Below are positions 39,015-49,737 of a stretch of 58,835 nt of DNA, piece after piece (position 1 is the stretch's first letter; each line of letters starts with the position of its first letter). This DNA comes from Candidatus Cloacimonadota bacterium. Lineage in GTDB: Bacteria > Cloacimonadota > Cloacimonadia > Cloacimonadales > TCS61. Below the pieces are notes generated by a model, which saw only the letters and a program-made list of their open reading frames with translations, did no database searches and was not told the DNA's origin. The translations under genes and the position numbers were made by a program. The DNA is taken from positions 1 through 58,835 of the forward strand of contig JAGGWK010000032.1 of NCBI GenBank assembly GCA_021157525.1, given 5' to 3'.

Positions 39015-40058
39015 ATGTTAGGAAGCCTGTTTCTTCTTTCCAGCGGACTTTTCCTGGGCTGGTCGCTGGGGGCAAACAATGCGGCAAATTTCTTTGGAAC
39101 TGCCGTTGCCACCAGGATGATAAAATTTTCTACTGCAGCGGTAATTTGTAGCATCTTTGTGATTATCGGAGCAGTGGTAAGTGGCGCCGGAGCCGCCGAT
39201 ACTCTGGGAAAATTGGGTGCTATCAGTACCATGGCTGGCGCATTTACCGTGGCCCTTGCTGCAGCCATCACCTCCCTCTTCATGACAAAGGCCGGCATCC
39301 CGATTTCTACCAGCCAGGCGGTGGTGGGAGGAATCATCGGCTGGAACTTCTTTGCCCACACCCCTACCAATCTTGATGCCTTAACCAAAATCGCCGGAAC
39401 GTGGATATTCTCACCCATCCTTGCTGCCCTGATGTCCTTTTTGCTCTTCCTTCTCGCCAAATTCTTTTTGGAAAGAAGCAAAATTCATATGATAACCCAG
39501 GACGCTATCACCCGGAAACTTTTGATTATCGCCGGCGCCTTTGGAGCCTATAGTCTGGGAGCAAACAACATCGGCAACGTGATGGGTGTGTTTGTTTCCT
39601 CTTCTCCCTTCAAAGACCTCATGATAGGCAATGTACTCTTCTCTTCGGTGCAGCAACTTTTTCTTATCGGCGGAATTGCTGTGGCGTTGGGAGTGATAAC
39701 CTATTCCAAACGGGTGATGCTCACCGTGGGAAAAGATATTTTCCATCTCACACCCATCACCGCTCTTATCGTGGTGGTATCGGTATCCCTCACACTGTTT
39801 CTCTTTGCCTCCCAAAGCCTTCATGACCTTTTGATGCAGTATCATTTGCCAGCCTTCCCATTGGTGCCGGTGTCCAGCTCTCAAGCTGTGGTTGGCGCGG
39901 TGATGGGCATCAGCTTGGCAAAAGGCGGACGTAACCTTAATCTGAAGATTATCGGAAAAATCAGTATCGGCTGGGTGCTTACACCAATCCTCACCGGCGC
40001 AATTGCCTATTTTTCCCTCTACTTTGTGGAGAATGTCTTTCTGCTGCCAACAGTGTGA
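39015..40058 (+). CDS. pit: Inorganic phosphate transporter (Pit family)
   Basis: GWSLGANNAANFFGTAVATRMIKF, ISTSQAVVGGIIGW, YSLGANNIGNVMG. Confidence 0.95.
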   Translation: MLGSLFLLSSGLFLGWSLGANNAANFFGTAVATRMIKFSTAAVICSIFVIIGAVVSGAGAADTLGKLGAISTMAGAFTVALAAAITSLFMTKAGIPISTSQAVVGGIIGWNFFAHTPTNLDALTKIAGTWIFSPILAALMSFLLFLLAKFFLERSKIHMITQDAITRKLLIIAGAFGAYSLGANNIGNVMGVFVSSSPFKDLMIGNVLFSSVQQLFLIGGIAVALGVITYSKRVMLTVGKDIFHLTPITALIVVVSVSLTLFLFASQSLHDLLMQYHLPAFPLVPVSSSQAVVGAVMGISLAKGGRNLNLKIIGKISIGWVLTPILTGAIAYFSLYFVENVFLLPTV

Positions 40059-40076
40059 TGATTTCTGGAAAAGTCT

Positions 40077-40110
40077 GGTGTCCAAGCCCTGCTCGGACAC
40101 CGCTTTTCTT
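40077..40110 (+). terminator. Rho-independent terminator-like hairpin of phosphate locus
   Basis: GGTGTCC-aagccctgctc-GGACACC followed by GCTTTTCTT. Confidence 0.65.
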
Positions 40111-40257
40111 ATTTACGGGTTTCCGGTTTAGTTTGTTGGTGAGTTGGGAGAATGAAACCATCCGACGCATCTAGGCAACCGGTAGCTGTTTTAATCCTTG
40201 ACGTATAAACATGTCTTTTTGAATTTCAAACAAAAATTGTGAAAAATGGAGTGATAT

Positions 40258-42861
40258 ATGACGTACAAACCTCAAGCAGTTGTAAACAAAAAGCATAATG
40301 CACTGATAGCTACTCTGGTTTTTTTAGGTACATTGCTGGTATATTATTTCACCCATGCCCGTTCGCTATCCTTTTGGGATGCAGGCGAATACATCACCTG
40401 TAGCAGTATTTTTGGTGTCCCTCACCCTCCGGGAAATCCCTTTTATATCATATTGGGACGCTTCTTCTCTATCTTTAACTTCGGTTTTCCTCATGCCCAG
40501 GTAATCAATTTTCTCTCCAGCATTTTATCTGCTTTTGCCGTGATGTTTACTTACCTCTTCACAGTGCAACTGGTGAGTATGTGGGCTTCAGAAAAAGAGG
40601 CCTTCCTTACCTATTGTTCCGGGATTATCGCTGCAGTGTATATTGCCTTTTCCTTTACCTTCTGGAACAATGCCATCGAGGCAGAAGTGTATGCAGGGCT
40701 TGCCTTTACCATAAACATTATCACGTGGCTCACACTGCTGTGGGTACAAAAATCCCGGGATATGTCTCATCAAAATATCCTGCTTCTCATCATTTACATC
40801 TTCTTTTTAGGATTCGGTATCCATCAAACTTCGCTGCAAATAGGTCCGGCGGTTCTCTTTATCGTGGTGTATCCCATGCTCAAAGATACCTGGAAAACCG
40901 GCACTTTCTGGACCCGTTTGGGCATCTATATTTTTGGTTTCATTGTGCTGTATCTGTTGTTTTTCTCTATCGGGACGCAGATCCACATCCCCGATCTGGC
41001 AAAATATGCGCTGGTTCTTTATTTCAGCATTTTACTCTATTATCATTTCCGTGGAAAAGTAAGTGGCCGTACTTGGTTGTTCGCCATTTTCCTGGTAGTA
41101 TTGGGCCTCAGCCCCCATCTTTTTCTGCTGATTCGCTCGGAGTTTCGTCCCTTCATCAACGAAGGTTCGCCCCACAATATGCAGCTTTTTACCGATTATG
41201 TGCTGCGTCGTCAATACGGACCCACCAGCATGTTCCATCGTCGGGCCAGCTTTTTTTATCAGATGTATGACCAATTCCTCACCTATTTCAGTTGGCAGTT
41301 CTTCAATAAAGAGATGCTCTCCCGCTGGCTGGGGGCACCGCAATTCCTCTTTCAGCTTATCTCCAATCTCATCGTTACACTTCTGGGCGTGAGCGGCATG
41401 TATTATCAGTTCAAAAAAAATCGCCACTCCTTCGCCTATCTGCTGGCACTTTTCTTCATGGCCTCGGTTGCCATGGTTTTCGTTATCAACCTCTCTAATG
41501 CCGAAGTGCGTGAACGGGACTATTTCTTCACTACCGCATACAATTACTGGGCAGTCTGGATGGGAATCGGTTCAATCGGGCTGGTGAGTTATCTGCGGAA
41601 ACGCTCCAAATCTCTGGCATCCGTGGCTCTCGTCATCGTGCTGGCACTACCGCTGGTAAACCTTGCATCCCAATACTTCCCTCATGACCGCTCGCGGGAA
41701 TATATCGCACTGGGCTATGGACAAAACATCCTGAACAGTGTAGAAGAAAACGCAATCATCTTTACCAATGGCGATAACGACACCTTCCCGGTGTGGTATG
41801 CCCAGGCTGTTGCCGATCCTGCTGCCGAGGAGTATATTCAGCCACGGATGGAAACAGTTAAAGATATCCACAACAACACCATCCCTGAACAGCAGATTGT
41901 CCCTACCAAAACAACCCTGGCTTTGCTGGAAAAGGCGCGGGTATTTAAGAATGATCAGTGCTCAGGCATCCGCAAAGATGTAACCATCGCCAACCTCAGC
42001 CTGCTCAATACTCCCTGGTATATCAAGCAGCTACGTGATCATGAAGGAGTGGAATTCAACATCCCGGACAAGCATATTGATCTGTGTCAGGAATCCCGGG
42101 CTTCCGTACTTTTCCCACGGCAATTGTATAACAACAAAACGGTGCGAATCAAAGGAGCAACCGATGATGACACCTTCAGCATTACGCTGAAAAAGGGACG
42201 CGTGCTTTACGTAAAAGACCTGGCTGTGCTACAGATCATCAAAGATAATTACGGGAAACGACCCATCTATTTCGCTGTTACCGTTCCCGATGTGGTTGGT
42301 TTTGAAGAACATCTGCGCAACGAAGGCATGGTGGATCGCCTGGTTGCCACTCGGGGCAAAGACCAGTTTAACATCCAGCGGCTCACCGCCAATATCGACT
42401 CGGTGTACACCTATAAAGGCATCTTGGACGACAGCATTTACAAAGACAAAAACATGCAGCGGCTACTGAATAATTACGGTGCCGCATTTATGCGTACATC
42501 CCAGTATTTCCATGCTCAGGGTAATTATGGCTCGGCTATAGAATACATGGAAAAAGCGATGCAGTACATCCAGGATAAGAAGAAATTTTATCCCGGGCTT
42601 TCTCAGCTTTATGTACAGGCGGGGCTCTTTTTGCTGGAGCACGAAATGGTCGATGAAGCATTTGAGCACTTTGAAAATGCCGTATATTACAATCGGGATG
42701 ACAAAAACATGGTGGCCATGATCTATGAGGCATCCACCCTGAGTGAGGCCTATGACAAAGGAATCACATTGCTCAACAAAATGGCGCCTTATGTGGGAGA
42801 AGAGTATGTACAGGGCTATATAGACAAATTGCAGGCCAAACTTCCCACTGAGCAGCAATGA
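40258..42861 (+). CDS. DUF2723 polytopic membrane protein with TPR-like C-terminus
   Basis: [66 protein letters not shown]-terminal [19 protein letters not shown]. Confidence 0.88.
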   Translation: MTYKPQAVVNKKHNALIATLVFLGTLLVYYFTHARSLSFWDAGEYITCSSIFGVPHPPGNPFYIILGRFFSIFNFGFPHAQVINFLSSILSAFAVMFTYLFTVQLVSMWASEKEAFLTYCSGIIAAVYIAFSFTFWNNAIEAEVYAGLAFTINIITWLTLLWVQKSRDMSHQNILLLIIYIFFLGFGIHQTSLQIGPAVLFIVVYPMLKDTWKTGTFWTRLGIYIFGFIVLYLLFFSIGTQIHIPDLAKYALVLYFSILLYYHFRGKVSGRTWLFAIFLVVLGLSPHLFLLIRSEFRPFINEGSPHNMQLFTDYVLRRQYGPTSMFHRRASFFYQMYDQFLTYFSWQFFNKEMLSRWLGAPQFLFQLISNLIVTLLGVSGMYYQFKKNRHSFAYLLALFFMASVAMVFVINLSNAEVRERDYFFTTAYNYWAVWMGIGSIGLVSYLRKRSKSLASVALVIVLALPLVNLASQYFPHDRSREYIALGYGQNILNSVEENAIIFTNGDNDTFPVWYAQAVADPAAEEYIQPRMETVKDIHNNTIPEQQIVPTKTTLALLEKARVFKNDQCSGIRKDVTIANLSLLNTPWYIKQLRDHEGVEFNIPDKHIDLCQESRASVLFPRQLYNNKTVRIKGATDDDTFSITLKKGRVLYVKDLAVLQIIKDNYGKRPIYFAVTVPDVVGFEEHLRNEGMVDRLVATRGKDQFNIQRLTANIDSVYTYKGILDDSIYKDKNMQRLLNNYGAAFMRTSQYFHAQGNYGSAIEYMEKAMQYIQDKKKFYPGLSQLYVQAGLFLLEHEMVDEAFEHFENAVYYNRDDKNMVAMIYEASTLSEAYDKGITLLNKMAPYVGEEYVQGYIDKLQAKLPTEQQ

Positions 42862-45692
42862 AAACAGAGATAATCATAAAGGGAGCGCGGGAGCATAATC
42901 TCAAAAATGTCGATGTGCGTATCCCCCGCAATAAACTTATCCTGGTAACCGGCGTATCCGGCTCGGGCAAAAGCTCCCTGGCCTTTGATACCCTCTACGC
43001 CGAGGGTCAACGGCGCTATGTGGAATCATTGTCGGCCTATGCCCGGCAGTTTCTCGGACAGATGGAAAAGCCTAAAATCGATTATATCGAAGGGCTCTCT
43101 CCCGCCATCTCCATCGAGCAAAAATCAGCAAGCAAAAATCCCCGTTCAACAGTGGGAACCGTTACCGAAATCTATGACTATCTGCGCATCCTCTATGCCC
43201 GTACAGGCACCCAATATTGCTATAAATGCGGTGCTGTTGTGGGCTCACAAACCGTGGATCAGATGGTGGAATACATTCTGCAAAGCCCGGAGAAAACCCG
43301 CATCCAGATATTGGCTCCCATTGTGCAAAATCGCAAAGGCGAACACAAGGAAGAGCTGGATGAAGCCCGACGGGAAGGCTTCGTGCGAGTGATGATAAAT
43401 GGACAAATGCGAGATCTGGCGGAAAATATCGTGCTGGATAAGAAGAGCAAACACACCATCGACATCGTGATCGACCGACTGGTGATAAAACCCGGCATCC
43501 AGAGTCGCCTCAATGATTCTCTGGAAACCGGTTTGCGTCTTTCAGACGGGATGGTAAAAGTGCATTTCGTCAAAGAGGATCGTACCGAAATCTTGAGTGA
43601 AGCCAATTCCTGTGCTCATTGTAACATCGGCTATCCCGAGCTTACGCCTCAGCATTTTTCCTTTAACAACCCCATAGGCATGTGCGAAACCTGCAACGGC
43701 CTGGGCACCACCATGGCCTTTGATCCAGACCTCATTATTCCGGATCCCAGCTTGAGCATTATGCAGGGGGCAGTAACGTATTGGGGTGATTTTCGTAAAA
43801 AAAGATCCAGTTGGACGCTGCGCATTGTAAAGTCTTTGGCGAAAAATTATGGATTTTCCCTAAAAGAACCGTGGGAATCGTTACCCGATGCGGCTAAAAA
43901 AGTAATTTTATATGGCTCAAAAAAGGAACGATTTAAACTGGAATGGAAATCCAAGAATGGCTCCGGCGAATTTAACAGCCGTTTTGAAGGAGTGATTCCC
44001 ACCCTCAAGCGCCGCCTGAATGAAACCACCTCAGAATACATGAAGCGCTACTATATGCAGTTTATCGGCTATAAGACCTGCCCTGACTGCGGCGGCAAAA
44101 AATTGCGCAAAGAATCTCTGGCTGTGAAGGTGGGAGGCAAAACCATCGATGAAATCACCCACATGTCTATAGCCAATGCGAAACACTTTTTCGATACTCT
44201 GGAGCTCAGTGGCAATCAACAGCTTATCGCCGCCGAGGTCTTTAAAGAGATTCGGGCGCGTCTCTCCTTCCTTATCAATGTAGGGTTGCACTATCTTTCA
44301 CTGGATCGCAGTGCTCCCACCCTTTCCGGTGGCGAATCCCAGCGGATCCGTCTGGCCAGCCAGATTGGCAGCAGTCTGGTGGGAGTGATGTACATCCTGG
44401 ATGAGCCCAGTATCGGATTGCATCAGCGTGATAACCGACGGCTTACCGATATGTTGGTACATCTGCGAGACCTGGGAAATACCGTGATTGTGGTGGAGCA
44501 TGACGAAGCAATGATGCGTGCAGCAGATCAGATCATCGATTTTGGTCCACGGGCTGGTATGTATGGTGGGGAGATCGTTTTTCAGGGGACATTACCCCAG
44601 ATTCTCAAATCAAAAACATCTCTCACCGGCCAATATCTTTCGGGGAAATTACGCATCGATATACCGGCAAAGCGAATGCATCCAGACAAACGGATGCTTT
44701 CGATACGGGGTGCTGCCCAAAACAATCTGAAAAACATCGATGTGGATATTCCGGTAGGGCTTTTTACCTGCGTCACCGGCGTTTCGGGATCGGGGAAAAG
44801 TTCTCTCATCAACCAGATATTGTACCCTGCTATGGCAAATCAGCTGAACCGGGCAACCCGCCATGTGGGTGATCATAGGAAAATTGTTGGGTTTGAGCAT
44901 TTTGATAAAGTCATCGATATCGATCAGCAACCTATCGGCCGCACGCCACGATCAAATCCTGCCACGTATATCAAGCTGTTCGATCCGATTCGAAAGCTGT
45001 TTGCCGAACTGCCTGCATCCAAGATCCGCGGCTACAAACCAGCGCGCTTCTCCTTCAATGTGAAGGGCGGTCGCTGTGAAGCATGTAAGGGAGCCGGTTT
45101 GCGGCAAATCGAAATGCATTTTTTACCGGACATATACGTTACCTGTGAAGTATGCAAAGGACATCGATACAACAAGGAAACTCTGGCCATCCGCTACAAA
45201 GGTCTCTCCATCTCTGATGTGCTGGAGCTGGATGTGCAGGATGCGATGCAGGTATTTGATAAAGTTCCCACCATCGCCAAAAAGTTGCGCACTCTCATCG
45301 ATGTGGGACTGGAATATGTAAAGCTCGGTCAAGCCGCCACCACCCTTTCCGGAGGTGAAGCGCAACGGGTAAAACTGGCGCGGGAATTGAGCAAAACCAG
45401 CACAGGGAAAACCCTCTACATTTTGGATGAACCGACAACCGGACTGCATTTTGACGACATCAAAAAGTTGTTGAAAGTGCTGCACCGACTGGTGGCGATG
45501 GGTAACACGATCATCGTTATCGAGCATAATATGGACGTGATCAAGTGCGCTGATTACATCATAGATCTGGGCCCCGAAGGGGGTGACGATGGTGGACAAG
45601 TAGTATGCATGGGCAGTCCGGAAGATGTGATGGCCTGCAAAGAGTCCTTTACCGGAATGTATCTCAAACAGCATCTCAAGGAGCAAAAATGA
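42858..45692 (+). CDS. uvrA: Excinuclease ABC subunit A
   Basis: [64 protein letters not shown]. Confidence 0.98.
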   Translation: MKTEIIIKGAREHNLKNVDVRIPRNKLILVTGVSGSGKSSLAFDTLYAEGQRRYVESLSAYARQFLGQMEKPKIDYIEGLSPAISIEQKSASKNPRSTVGTVTEIYDYLRILYARTGTQYCYKCGAVVGSQTVDQMVEYILQSPEKTRIQILAPIVQNRKGEHKEELDEARREGFVRVMINGQMRDLAENIVLDKKSKHTIDIVIDRLVIKPGIQSRLNDSLETGLRLSDGMVKVHFVKEDRTEILSEANSCAHCNIGYPELTPQHFSFNNPIGMCETCNGLGTTMAFDPDLIIPDPSLSIMQGAVTYWGDFRKKRSSWTLRIVKSLAKNYGFSLKEPWESLPDAAKKVILYGSKKERFKLEWKSKNGSGEFNSRFEGVIPTLKRRLNETTSEYMKRYYMQFIGYKTCPDCGGKKLRKESLAVKVGGKTIDEITHMSIANAKHFFDTLELSGNQQLIAAEVFKEIRARLSFLINVGLHYLSLDRSAPTLSGGESQRIRLASQIGSSLVGVMYILDEPSIGLHQRDNRRLTDMLVHLRDLGNTVIVVEHDEAMMRAADQIIDFGPRAGMYGGEIVFQGTLPQILKSKTSLTGQYLSGKLRIDIPAKRMHPDKRMLSIRGAAQNNLKNIDVDIPVGLFTCVTGVSGSGKSSLINQILYPAMANQLNRATRHVGDHRKIVGFEHFDKVIDIDQQPIGRTPRSNPATYIKLFDPIRKLFAELPASKIRGYKPARFSFNVKGGRCEACKGAGLRQIEMHFLPDIYVTCEVCKGHRYNKETLAIRYKGLSISDVLELDVQDAMQVFDKVPTIAKKLRTLIDVGLEYVKLGQAATTLSGGEAQRVKLARELSKTSTGKTLYILDEPTTGLHFDDIKKLLKVLHRLVAMGNTIIVIEHNMDVIKCADYIIDLGPEGGDDGGQVVCMGSPEDVMACKESFTGMYLKQHLKEQK

Positions 45693-46501
45693 TTAATCCA
45701 CAGGCAATTGAAGCCCTTTGGCAAACCGAAGAATTTACTCGGGATGATCGTGAGCTTTTCAACCGGTTTAAAGCAGCTCTCAATACCGGAACCATTCGGG
45801 CGGCAGAAAAGATAGACGGTCAATGGCGAGTAAACGGTTGGGTGAAAAAAGGTATTTTGGCGGGATTTCGCATGGGCGCCATCGTTGCGATGCCTTCTAC
45901 CGGCCAACAACAATTTCTCGATAAAGAGACCTATCCGCCCCGCATGCTCACCCTTCAGCAGCAGGTGCGTCTGGTTCCCGGCGGTTCTTCTGTGCGGGAT
46001 GGAAGCTACATCGGCAAATCGGTGATCATGATGCCGCCGATGTACATAAATGTGGGAGCCTGGGTAGATGAAGGTTCGATGATCGATTCCCATGCTCTGG
46101 TGGGTACCTGCGCACAAGTTGGAAAGCGGGTTCACCTTAGCGCTGGTTCTATGCTGGGAGGCGTGATAGAGCCTATCGGCGCAAACCCGGTGATCATCGA
46201 AGACGATGTGTTCATCGGTGGAAATTGCGGCCTCTATGAAGGGGTGATCGTGCAGGAAAAAGCCATCATTGCCGCCGGCGTCATCATAACCTCCGGCACC
46301 CGGGTGTATGATGCCGTGTATGACAGATATCTTCAAAAAACCGCTGACCACCCTCTGATTATACCATCAGGAGCGGTGGTGGTTCCCGGCAGCAGACCTC
46401 TGAAGCAAAACCCGGACTTTTCCGTTTCCTGTCCCATTATTATAAAGTACCGTGACCAAAAAACCAACGCTTCCGTAACCTTGGAAGACGCGTTGCGCTA
46501 A
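45689..46501 (+). CDS. dapD: 2,3,4,5-tetrahydropyridine-2,6-dicarboxylate N-succinyltransferase
   Basis: [57 protein letters not shown]. Confidence 0.95.
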   Translation: MINPQAIEALWQTEEFTRDDRELFNRFKAALNTGTIRAAEKIDGQWRVNGWVKKGILAGFRMGAIVAMPSTGQQQFLDKETYPPRMLTLQQQVRLVPGGSSVRDGSYIGKSVIMMPPMYINVGAWVDEGSMIDSHALVGTCAQVGKRVHLSAGSMLGGVIEPIGANPVIIEDDVFIGGNCGLYEGVIVQEKAIIAAGVIITSGTRVYDAVYDRYLQKTADHPLIIPSGAVVVPGSRPLKQNPDFSVSCPIIIKYRDQKTNASVTLEDALR

Positions 46502-46503
46502 TC

Positions 46504-47634
46504 ATGAAACCGGCAGCACGGCTGGATAGTATCAGACCATCGTTAATACGGCAAATCTATCAATCGGCATCCACCGAGGCGATAAACCTGGGATTGGGTG
46601 AGATTCGGTTGCCCATAGCGCCGGCTTTGCAGGATGCAATGCAGAAGGTGGTGGCTCAGCCGGTGCACACCTACACGGCCAATGCCGGGTTGCAGCAATT
46701 GCGGGAAGCCGTTGCACAGCGGTACGGGATGCCATCTTTTGAGCATGTCTGTATCACCTCCGGCGCCGAAGAAGCTCTCTACTCTGCCATTATGAGCTAC
46801 ATAAACCCCGGTGATGAAGTACTGATCGCCGACCCCGGCTTTGTGGCGTACCGCAGCATCATCTCCATGGCCGGAGGGCGGGTGTCTACATTTAACATGG
46901 CAGCAGATTTTCACTTTGATGCATCTCTCTTTGATGCAACCATCAATCCACAAACCAAAGCCATTGTTTTGTGCCATCCATCAAATCCTACTGGGATTGC
47001 TTTTTCCTCGGCAGACATTGATCACATTTCCCGACGATGCAGCGAGAAAGGCATTTTGCTGATCGTGGATGAAGTTTACCGCGAACTTTTTATTTCTACT
47101 CCCATTGACAGCTTTGCATCCAATGTAAAGAATTGCCTGATTATCGGTGGCATCTCCAAGAGTTTTGGTCTTACCGGATGGCGACTGGGTTGGTGCTATT
47201 CTCCCGATGCTTCCCTCATTTCTCCCGTAATCACCACCCACCAATATGTGTGTACCTGTGCGGCAACGCCCTCTCAGCATCTGGCGCTGTGGGCACTATC
47301 ACCAGTGGGGAAAAAGATTACTCTGGAATTGCGTCAGCTTCTGGCATCCAATAGAAAGATGCTGAAAAAAAAGCTGCATGAAGCTGTACCTCAGTGCACT
47401 ATTGCCGGAGCAGACGCCCATCCATACTTGCTTGTGCACATCCCCTATATCGATGATCTGTCTTTTGCCGGAGAGCTGGCTTCATCGGGAGTGATCACGG
47501 TTCCCGGAAGTGCCTTTGGCCGCACTACCACAGGCTGGATGCGACTTACCTACGCCCTGCCTGCTGCCATCCTGAAACGGGGAACTGAGCGCTTTATCTC
47601 CGGATTACAACAGCACCGTAAAATATCTGATTGA
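46504..47634 (+). CDS. Class I/II PLP-dependent aminotransferase
   Basis: NLGLGEIRLPI, CHPSNPTGIAFS, GGISKSFGLTGWRLGW. Confidence 0.93.
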   Translation: MKPAARLDSIRPSLIRQIYQSASTEAINLGLGEIRLPIAPALQDAMQKVVAQPVHTYTANAGLQQLREAVAQRYGMPSFEHVCITSGAEEALYSAIMSYINPGDEVLIADPGFVAYRSIISMAGGRVSTFNMAADFHFDASLFDATINPQTKAIVLCHPSNPTGIAFSSADIDHISRRCSEKGILLIVDEVYRELFISTPIDSFASNVKNCLIIGGISKSFGLTGWRLGWCYSPDASLISPVITTHQYVCTCAATPSQHLALWALSPVGKKITLELRQLLASNRKMLKKKLHEAVPQCTIAGADAHPYLLVHIPYIDDLSFAGELASSGVITVPGSAFGRTTTGWMRLTYALPAAILKRGTERFISGLQQHRKISD

Positions 47635-47676
47635 CGGCAGTAAATTGATTTATCAATGTGGTTTCGGAGGATTTTA

Positions 47677-48783
47677 ATGCGCTATTGGATGATACTGGTT
47701 TTGGTTATGGTGACCGCATCATTGACTGCTGAGAAGGCCACTACAGACAGTGTATTGCATTTTATCAAAGACTTCCCGATAGAGCAGCAAATCGATCAGC
47801 TGAACCGCATTTCCTATCAGTCAGACATCCCTGATACCTTGCGCATTCAGCTTAGCACCCTTGCCCTGATAAAAGCCGAAGCCATAGGGGATATGGTAGG
47901 CCAGAAACTGGCACTGAATACGCAGATTGTGGCACTTTTGCAAGAGGGACGGAGGGAAGAAGCCCGTGCTGCGTATCAGCAACTGCGGCAATTACTGGAG
48001 CAGGAAAAGCATGAAACAGAAAAGCAGATTTCCAGTCAGATCTTTTTTCGAAACATCTTTATGTTGGGTTTTGTGCTGATTCTCAATATGGCTTTTTGGG
48101 CGTACAAACGCTATGTGATGAAGAAAAAAGACACCGATTCTCTGGCAAAGGTAAACGATGAATATCGTGAGAGAGCCAAGGAACTGGAGCGTACCAACCT
48201 AAATATAGAGCGTGCCAAGAAGCAACTGGAAGGGCTGGCCCGTACCGATCCTCTCACACGGTTGCTTAATCGTCGCGGAATGGAAGAGCGCATTCATTAT
48301 GAAATCCAGCGTTTTAAACGCTATAGTAAGCCCTTTGCTGTTATCATCAGCGATATAGATGACTTTAAAAAGGTGAATGACACCTATGGTCACAATTGCG
48401 GGGATTATGTACTTACCTGCGTTTCAGAGCTGATCTCTGATGTAATACGGAAAATCGACATTGCCTGCAGATGGGGTGGAGAGGAGTTTTTGTTGTTGCT
48501 TCCGGAAACCGATCTGGAGGGTGGCGGCATCCTGGCTGAAAAACTCAAAGACCTCATCTCCATCACACCCTATCAGTTTGAGGGAATCGATATTCAATTC
48601 AGTATGACCTTCGGCGTAAGTGTGTTTGATGGAGGTAAAAACATCGATGTAGTGATACAGGAAGCCGACGAAGCCCTTTACTATGGCAAAGAGCATGGGA
48701 AAGATCAGGTGGTGCTTCATGGCCGTTATGGCCACACACAAGTTCAGAGCACCGATCCCATCACCATTCCGGACTTGACATAG
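47677..48783 (+). CDS. Membrane-anchored diguanylate cyclase (GGDEF)
   Basis: DPLTRLLNRRGMEERI, SDIDDFKKVNDTYGHNCGD, RWGGEEFLLLLPET. Confidence 0.94.
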   Translation: MRYWMILVLVMVTASLTAEKATTDSVLHFIKDFPIEQQIDQLNRISYQSDIPDTLRIQLSTLALIKAEAIGDMVGQKLALNTQIVALLQEGRREEARAAYQQLRQLLEQEKHETEKQISSQIFFRNIFMLGFVLILNMAFWAYKRYVMKKKDTDSLAKVNDEYRERAKELERTNLNIERAKKQLEGLARTDPLTRLLNRRGMEERIHYEIQRFKRYSKPFAVIISDIDDFKKVNDTYGHNCGDYVLTCVSELISDVIRKIDIACRWGGEEFLLLLPETDLEGGGILAEKLKDLISITPYQFEGIDIQFSMTFGVSVFDGGKNIDVVIQEADEALYYGKEHGKDQVVLHGRYGHTQVQSTDPITIPDLT

Positions 48784-48903
48784 GACTTCATGGCATCTTA
48801 AAATATCTCCGGAGTTTTCTGCAATATCCTGCTCTCCAATACCTTTTCCAAAACCTTAACTACATAGTCTCTAGCCAGTTGCGGCATCATCCGTTCGGCA
48901 GGA

Positions 48904-49737
48904 TCAGCCGGTACTGAGAAAAAGAATTTCTGCCTCCGAGGAGAGGATTTTATCTTTTATCAAGCTCTGTATAATTCGTTCACCACGGGCAGGGTCATCG
49001 GTTATCGCTTTTATCAATTCATCTTTAGGCTGTTTATCCTTTTGTAGCAGGATGCGAATAACTTTTCCACGCAATTCTCTGTCAGAGCCCGCGAAAGTGC
49101 TTTGGATGCTGTGGTGTTTACTGCGTTTTGCCGGATTTTTCAGAGTCCTTTTCAGCAAGACACCATAGTCCATAAGAGCATTGTACCAGCGGGCAGGAGC
49201 TGTTTTATCCAGGGTTTGACGGAGGTAAGGCAATAGCTGGCAGTCATCTACGGCATCATTTTGTGGGAAAAAGTGATAGATGTACACAGCGCGGATATTG
49301 GTTTCGATGAAGATTTCCGGCAGATTGAATGCGTAGGCTCGGATGGCGGCGGCAGTGGCGGCACCGATGCCGGATAACGCCATGAGATCGCTGGTGGTGG
49401 ATGGCACGGAATCATGGTGAAGTGTATGAATTTGTTGCGCAGCTGAATGCAAAAAGCGGGCCCGACGATTGTATCCCAGTCCATTCCACAGTGCCAACAC
49501 CTGGGGAAAGGGGGATTGTGCCAGAGCCTGTGGTGTAGGAAATGCTTCGATGAAGGGTGGATATTTTTCTGCCACCCGTGATACCTGAGTTTGTTGCAAC
49601 ATTATCTCAGAGACAAAAATATGCCAGGGATTGGAACTGAAACGCCATGGCAGGCTGCGTCCATGAAGAGAAAAATAGCGATAGACGTGGGCCTGGAAGC
49701 CGGCAACTTCGGTGGCTGACAGTGGTGAAGTGTTCAT
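48904..49737 (-). CDS. MutY/Nth-superfamily A/G-specific adenine glycosylase-like protein lacking Fe-S cysteines
   Basis: PWRFSSNPWHIFVSEIMLQQTQVSRV, LSGIGAATAAAIRAYAFN, FIETNIRAVYIYHFF; only one Cys in the protein. Confidence 0.85.
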   Translation of the reverse strand: MNTSPLSATEVAGFQAHVYRYFSLHGRSLPWRFSSNPWHIFVSEIMLQQTQVSRVAEKYPPFIEAFPTPQALAQSPFPQVLALWNGLGYNRRARFLHSAAQQIHTLHHDSVPSTTSDLMALSGIGAATAAAIRAYAFNLPEIFIETNIRAVYIYHFFPQNDAVDDCQLLPYLRQTLDKTAPARWYNALMDYGVLLKRTLKNPAKRSKHHSIQSTFAGSDRELRGKVIRILLQKDKQPKDELIKAITDDPARGERIIQSLIKDKILSSEAEILFLSTG

